A program made the position numbers and the translations under genes. DNA of 64,000 nucleotides from Phycisphaerales bacterium (GTDB lineage: Bacteria > Planctomycetota > Phycisphaerae > Phycisphaerales > UBA1924): positions 1 to 64,000 of the forward strand of contig JADLGW010000058.1 in the NCBI GenBank assembly GCA_020849105.1. The letters run 5' to 3'. This document shows, one piece after another, positions 60,259 to 64,000 of the stretch (its first letter is position 1; the number at the start of each line of letters is the position of its first letter). The notes beneath the pieces were generated by a model. That model was not told the origin of the DNA. It was given only the letters and a program-made list of their open reading frames with translations, and ran no database searches.

Positions 60259-60287
60259 AAGGTACCCCAAAGTCAACCCAACTCCAA
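60259..60287 (-). promoter_or_regulatory. sigma70-like promoter of the deiminase gene
   Basis: On the minus strand TTGGAG (60287-60282), a 17-base spacer, and TACCTT (60264-60259), about 58 bases before the ATG. Confidence 0.45.
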
Positions 60288-60321
60288 GCCCCGGGCCCGA
60301 TGGAAACCGCCTGTCCGAAAG

Positions 60322-60345
60322 AAAACCCCGGCCGCGGGGCCGGGG
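60322..60345 (-). terminator. terminator after the 60408 gene
   Basis: CCCCGGCC (60326-60333) pairs with GGCCGGGG (60338-60345) around a GCGG loop. The minus-strand transcript then ends in four U's (60322-60325). Same stem as at 22966 and 61473. Confidence 0.75.
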
Positions 60346-60407
60346 TGCTGCTGGCACTCGGGGCCTTTCAGGCCCCGTGCGGAACCGGGAAGGGTTCCGC
60401 GCACACG

Positions 60408-61286
60408 TTACGGGCATCCCAGCGCGAACTTGGTGGTGAAGCACCCGAAGTCCGCCAGGTTCCGGATGCCGTCGCCGTTGCAGTCGGCGTAGGCATCACC
60501 CAGGGCAAACTTCGTCGTGAAGCACCCGAAGTCCGACAGGTTCAGCACGCCGTCCCCGTTGCAGTCCGGGTAGCACGGTGCGGTGACCGGGGACAGGGAG
60601 ACATTGTCCCAGCGGAACCCGGCGGCCTGGCTGTAGAGGTCCAGGGCCTGGATCTGAGGGAGCCCGCCGCCGCTGACGTTCTGCGACCAGATGGCGTCGA
60701 AGACGAACTGGGTGTTGTTGTAGTAGACGTCGAGCAGATCGGCGTCCAGGTCGATCTCGGCGCGGAGCGGAACCCACTGGTCCAGGACCGATGGGGTCGT
60801 CTGGGCGCCGAAGTCGCTGGTGATCAGGGCGGTGTTGAAGTGGATCTGCAGGGACCAGTTGGTCGGGGCGGCGCCGCCGGAGACCCACTGGTTCAGAAGG
60901 ATCACGAACCCGTCCCCAACCTGGGTCGAGGGGATGTAGGTGTCCACGCTGAACACATACTGGCCGCCCGTGATGACGCCGAAGTCCTGCACCACGTCGG
61001 TCTCGGCTTGCGGCGCGAGCATGGAGTTCGGGGCCGACACGGACAACTGGTTGTCCACCACGCCGTCCAGCGCTCCGGGGCCCCAGCCCTGGAACCCGCC
61101 CTGCCCGATGACCCCGGACCCGTTGGCGTACGAGTCAAAGTCCTCCGAGTACGTCCCGTCGATGGGCAGGTACACGCCCGGCGGCACGTACCGCCTCAAC
61201 TTGGGCCCATTAGGCCCGCCGGTGGGCCCGGCCCAGGCCGCCCCGCAGAGCGCTGCGAGCGCCACGACACCAATGGTCTTCCGCAT
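60408..61286 (-). CDS. secreted GC-type dockerin protein with jelly-roll-like domain
   Basis: 292 aa from the ATG at 61286; AAGGAG lies ahead and nine open codons before it are excluded. Signal peptide about 1-20 (ending AWAG). The body is a beta-sandwich with an FDSYANGSGVIGQGGFQGW start and an AGFRWDNVSLSPV end, like the LamG/choice-of-anchor domains of the other exoproteins. It ends with the standard double repeat (CYPDCNGDGVLNLSDFGCF ... KFALGCP). No catalytic residues are recognisable. It lies between the deiminase and the subtilase on the same strand. Confidence 0.85.
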   Translation of the reverse strand: MRKTIGVVALAALCGAAWAGPTGGPNGPKLRRYVPPGVYLPIDGTYSEDFDSYANGSGVIGQGGFQGWGPGALDGVVDNQLSVSAPNSMLAPQAETDVVQDFGVITGGQYVFSVDTYIPSTQVGDGFVILLNQWVSGGAAPTNWSLQIHFNTALITSDFGAQTTPSVLDQWVPLRAEIDLDADLLDVYYNNTQFVFDAIWSQNVSGGGLPQIQALDLYSQAAGFRWDNVSLSPVTAPCYPDCNGDGVLNLSDFGCFTTKFALGDAYADCNGDGIRNLADFGCFTTKFALGCP

Positions 61287-61467
61287 GATCCGTCTCCTTG
61301 ATGTAAACCCCACAACAGGCGCACCGCGCGGCGCGCCCCCAACAAGAAGCGTGAATCTCGCGGACGAATCGGCGCGCAGGCCCCGCCCCGCTCCGCGAAG
61401 AGCACGCGCCGGTCAGCCTACCACAGGTCCGGGAACTCGCCAATCCCGAAAACGAACCGACCGTGTG

Positions 61468-61496
61468 AAAAAAACCCCGGCCGCGGGGCCGGGGTT
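61468..61496 (-). terminator. terminator after the subtilase gene
   Basis: AACCCCGGCC (61473-61482) pairs with GGCCGGGGTT (61487-61496) around GCGG. The minus-strand transcript ends with seven U's (61468-61474). Confidence 0.85.
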
Positions 61497-61552
61497 CTGT
61501 GCTCTTGCAGGCTCGGGAAGCATGAGCGATGAGGCTCACGGCACCCTGTTTC

Positions 61553-61578
61553 GAGCCCCCCGCTCACGCTCGGGGTTT
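61553..61578 (-). repeat. REP-like element downstream of the subtilase gene
   Basis: GAGCCCCCCGCTCACGCTCG followed by GGGTTT. It has the core of the 5584 units and lies between the subtilase stop and its terminator. Confidence 0.55.
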
Positions 61579-61585
61579 GTCACCC

Positions 61586-63958
61586 TTACGGGCAGCCCAG
61601 GGCGAACTTCGTGGTGAAGCAGCCGAAGTCGGCCAGGTCACGCAGGCCGTCGCCGTTGCAGTCGGCGTAGGCATCACCCAGGGCGAACTTGGTCTGGAAG
61701 CAGCCGAAGTCGGCCAGGTTGAGGGCCCCGTCACCGTTGCAGTCCGGGTAGCAGGGGGCGGTGGTCACGCCGGTCGCCACCAGGCCGTACGCCACGTCGT
61801 TCACGCCGGCCGTCGCGAGGTAGCCGTCCTGCACCACCTCCGCCGCGATGACCTCCACCTTCCAGGTGCCCGCCTGCGGGTTGTTCACGAACACGTTCTC
61901 GACCGTGTCCTTCGTGTTGGCCGCGCCGCCGGCCACGGTGGTCAGGCTGCCGGTCATGCCGTTGTTGCCCCAGTAGACGATGCCGCCCGGCGACGTGACC
62001 TTCAGGTCCACGTTGTTGACGCGGTGCTGCGAGGTGCTCGCGGGGTTGCCCTGCGGATCCTTGTAGACCATCGTGACCTTGAACTCGGGCTCGCCCGCCG
62101 CCACGGTCAGGTTGTACTGCTTGCTCTGCAGCGCGGTCAGCACGTCCGTCCCGTTGATGATGAAGGTCTTGGCGCGGATGTTGTACAGGTTGCCCACATG
62201 CGCCACGCCCCAGCCCTGCCGCGCCCGGGTGAGCCCGGCGTTGGCCCCGCCGCCCGGCCAGTTGTACTGGTGGGCCTGGTTGATCATCAGGGCCTTGGCC
62301 GTCGCGGACTGCGGGCGGTCGCTGAAGACCGACGACCCGCCGCCGAACCCGGCCCACACACCGCCGTGCCACATCTGCATCAGCAGGCCGAAGTGGCCGG
62401 CCGTGATCGGCGTCGCCCCGGACGTCCCGCCGAACTGGGTGTACGACGCGACCCCGGCCGTCGTCGTGAAGATGCCGGAGTAGGAGTTGCACAGGTCGGG
62501 CTTGACGCGAGTGTCCTGCGCCGGGCCGAAACTGGCCCCGGACGTCGTGTCATCGGCGAAGGCCGCCGTCTCGTGCGTCTCCATCCCGCCCACGGACACG
62601 ATGTTCTTCGCCCACGCCTGCGGGCGCGAACTGGTGCTGTTGGCGTTGCTCTGGCTCTGGCAACTCAGGTAGTCCACGCGGAACAGGTAGTCGTCCGTCT
62701 CGGCCGAGAGCGTGGTGTACTGCGTTGTCAGGCTGCTGCCCACGGAACTCGTCTGGAACACCGAGAGGAATCCCCCGTTCGGGTCCGTCGCCTCGGTGTT
62801 CAGCGAGAGGCGAGTAAACCCGCCGCCGAACTGCGTCGAGTTGGGGTACCAGCAGAAGATGCCCTGCTCGCGGTCCGGCAGCATGCCCGTCGCCAGAACG
62901 TTGCCCGTGCCCGTCGCGAAGTTGATCCCGTAGCAACTGGACCCGTGGGTGCCGGAGTTGCCGTTGGCCTTGTGCAGCATCGGCTGCTGGCCGTTCCACT
63001 GCTGGTGCGTCGCGAAGACCTCGGTGTCGAAGACCTCGCCCCGGACGCCCTGCCCGGTGTACCCGAGACCGGAGAGCAGGGGCACCGCCCCGCCCTGCTG
63101 GCGGATGATGTTCATGTCCGTCCCGCCGGGACCGCCCCACGGGTCGACGAAGTTCACCTCGTTGCGCTGGATCAGTTGCAGCAGTTGCGACGGCGACAGC
63201 GTCGCCTCCATCCGGTACTGGTCCGGCGTGACCACGTTCACCTGCCCGCCCATCTGGGCGACCAGCGCCGACAGCGCATCCTGCTGCGCGGGGCCGGACC
63301 GCATCGTCTCGATCGAGTACCGGGCCGGGGCGTCCCCGGCGGACTCCAGCGTCTGGAAGACCGCCGGCGAGACCCGGTACGCCGGGTGGTACACGCCGAC
63401 CCAGCGGACGAACGGCAGGGCGGAGACCTGTTGCACCGCCTCCGGGCTCATGCGCACAACCTGGGCCAGTTGCGGCAGGTACCGCTCGACCGTGCCGCCC
63501 GCGGCCGCCACCGCCTCGGACATCGCCTGGTAGGGCGGGACGACATACTGCACGATGTACAACTCGTTGCCGGCGCCGGCGGACAGGTTCGCGGGCACTT
63601 CCGGCACATGCTGCAGCGGGTCGAACTGGGCGTAGTACATGCTGATCCCGTACTCGGCCGGGCGGACGATGTCGAAGGTCGAGCCGTTGAGCGCGATCCC
63701 GTACATCGGCCGGAGGGAGCCGTCCGCCGCGCGCTCGGTCCACAGGGCCGCCACCGCCCCGCCGGGGAGTTGAACGATCCGCGGGTTCAACACCGCGGCC
63801 GAGGTCTGGTGGAATGTCGTTCCGCCCAGCGACAGGATGCTGCCACCGCGGCTCTTGGAGACGCTCAGGCCCCCGGCGGCCATCGCCGCACCGGATGCCA
63901 GGGCAAGGACAAGGGCGACAGACAGGCGCTGGCAGCGTGTGCGGCTAGCGGTAGGCAT
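61586..63958 (-). CDS. secreted subtilase (S8) with dockerin tail
   Basis: 790 aa from the ATG at 63958, with GGAGGAG ahead. Signal peptide about 1-27. A propeptide-like region (about 30-290) precedes an S8 domain with the triad in the usual order: Asp311 (GEVFDTEVF), His338 (SGTHGSSCYG) and Ser513 (FGGTSGATPITAG). A following beta domain (about 600-730: VAAGEPEFKVTMVYKDPQG, then WKVEVIAAEVVQ) resembles the P or CUB-like domain of secreted proteases. It ends with the double dockerin repeat (DCNGDGALNL, DCNGDGLRDL, KFALGCP). It probably digests proteins outside the cell. Confidence 0.93.
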   Translation of the reverse strand: MPTASRTRCQRLSVALVLALASGAAMAAGGLSVSKSRGGSILSLGGTTFHQTSAAVLNPRIVQLPGGAVAALWTERAADGSLRPMYGIALNGSTFDIVRPAEYGISMYYAQFDPLQHVPEVPANLSAGAGNELYIVQYVVPPYQAMSEAVAAAGGTVERYLPQLAQVVRMSPEAVQQVSALPFVRWVGVYHPAYRVSPAVFQTLESAGDAPARYSIETMRSGPAQQDALSALVAQMGGQVNVVTPDQYRMEATLSPSQLLQLIQRNEVNFVDPWGGPGGTDMNIIRQQGGAVPLLSGLGYTGQGVRGEVFDTEVFATHQQWNGQQPMLHKANGNSGTHGSSCYGINFATGTGNVLATGMLPDREQGIFCWYPNSTQFGGGFTRLSLNTEATDPNGGFLSVFQTSSVGSSLTTQYTTLSAETDDYLFRVDYLSCQSQSNANSTSSRPQAWAKNIVSVGGMETHETAAFADDTTSGASFGPAQDTRVKPDLCNSYSGIFTTTAGVASYTQFGGTSGATPITAGHFGLLMQMWHGGVWAGFGGGSSVFSDRPQSATAKALMINQAHQYNWPGGGANAGLTRARQGWGVAHVGNLYNIRAKTFIINGTDVLTALQSKQYNLTVAAGEPEFKVTMVYKDPQGNPASTSQHRVNNVDLKVTSPGGIVYWGNNGMTGSLTTVAGGAANTKDTVENVFVNNPQAGTWKVEVIAAEVVQDGYLATAGVNDVAYGLVATGVTTAPCYPDCNGDGALNLADFGCFQTKFALGDAYADCNGDGLRDLADFGCFTTKFALGCP

Positions 63959-64000
63959 TGGAAACTCCTCCGTCTCGCGAGTTTGGGGGCACGAGTTTGA

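Overview
The window is about 70% G+C by eye. It looks like chromosome from a planctomycete of the Phycisphaerae/Phycisphaerales type. Evidence: secreted proteins ending in a Cys-rich double DCNGDG...DFGCF...KFALGCP dockerin-like tail, a planctomycete-type small basic protein, an H-X9-DG-like pseudopilin, PEP-CTERM-like anchoring, and frequent GTG starts. I see no rRNA, tRNA, CRISPR array, prophage or insertion sequence. The content is mostly housekeeping genes mixed with secreted proteins.

Layout. 1-5.5 kb: the end of one dockerin-tailed protein, a complete one, a DUF1444 protein, acpP-fabF, a pseudopilin-like protein and a FliN-like SpoA protein. 5.5-13.8 kb: a REP-like repeat array, a UVR-motif protein, an RpoD-family sigma factor with a structured leader, two small membrane proteins, a large exported protein, trxB and two tandem paralogues with TPR-like tails. 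13.9-19.7 kb: htpX, a GT4 glycosyltransferase, a double-thioredoxin protein, a family-4-like uracil-DNA glycosylase that has lost most iron-sulfur ligands, and a terpenoid-cyclase-fold protein. 19.8-33.6 kb: a trypsin-like protease with a dockerin tail, an ABC exporter pair, a TlpA-like protein, a DUF2325 protein, TauE/SafE, a PEGA lipoprotein, lptB, an aminotransferase, the small basic protein and a NuoI-like ferredoxin. 33.6-40.6 kb: a molybdenum-cofactor locus (mobA, moaB, moaC, moeA, an AhpD-like gene; divergent moaD-moaE), flanked by an orphan double ABC permease and a fused PsrB-PsrC/NrfD electron-transfer protein. 41-49.6 kb: a Csp3-like copper-storage protein, typA, a PEP-CTERM-like protein, an ECF sigma / anti-sigma-like / exported-protein operon, a degenerate B12-binding protein and ubiE/menG. 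49.6-58.6 kb: M48 protease, M19 dipeptidase, guaB, a Bax-inhibitor-like protein, trmB, comEC and an exported methyltransferase-like protein. 58.6-64 kb: three consecutive minus-strand dockerin-tailed genes (arginine-deiminase family, a jelly-roll-like protein, a subtilase).

The most striking signal is in the start regions. At least 16 genes have a TANNNT -10 element ending 5-9 bases before the start codon, exactly 6 bases in ten of them, with no Shine-Dalgarno sequence and usually no -35. This is the geometry of leaderless transcription. Other genes carry the same TANNNT about 20 bases further up together with a clear Shine-Dalgarno. The dockerin-tailed exoprotein genes instead tend to have a fuller -35/-10 promoter, a recurrent CCCCGGC/GCCGGGG terminator and REP-like elements at their ends. 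The pattern also corrects many start codons, which I used in the annotation.
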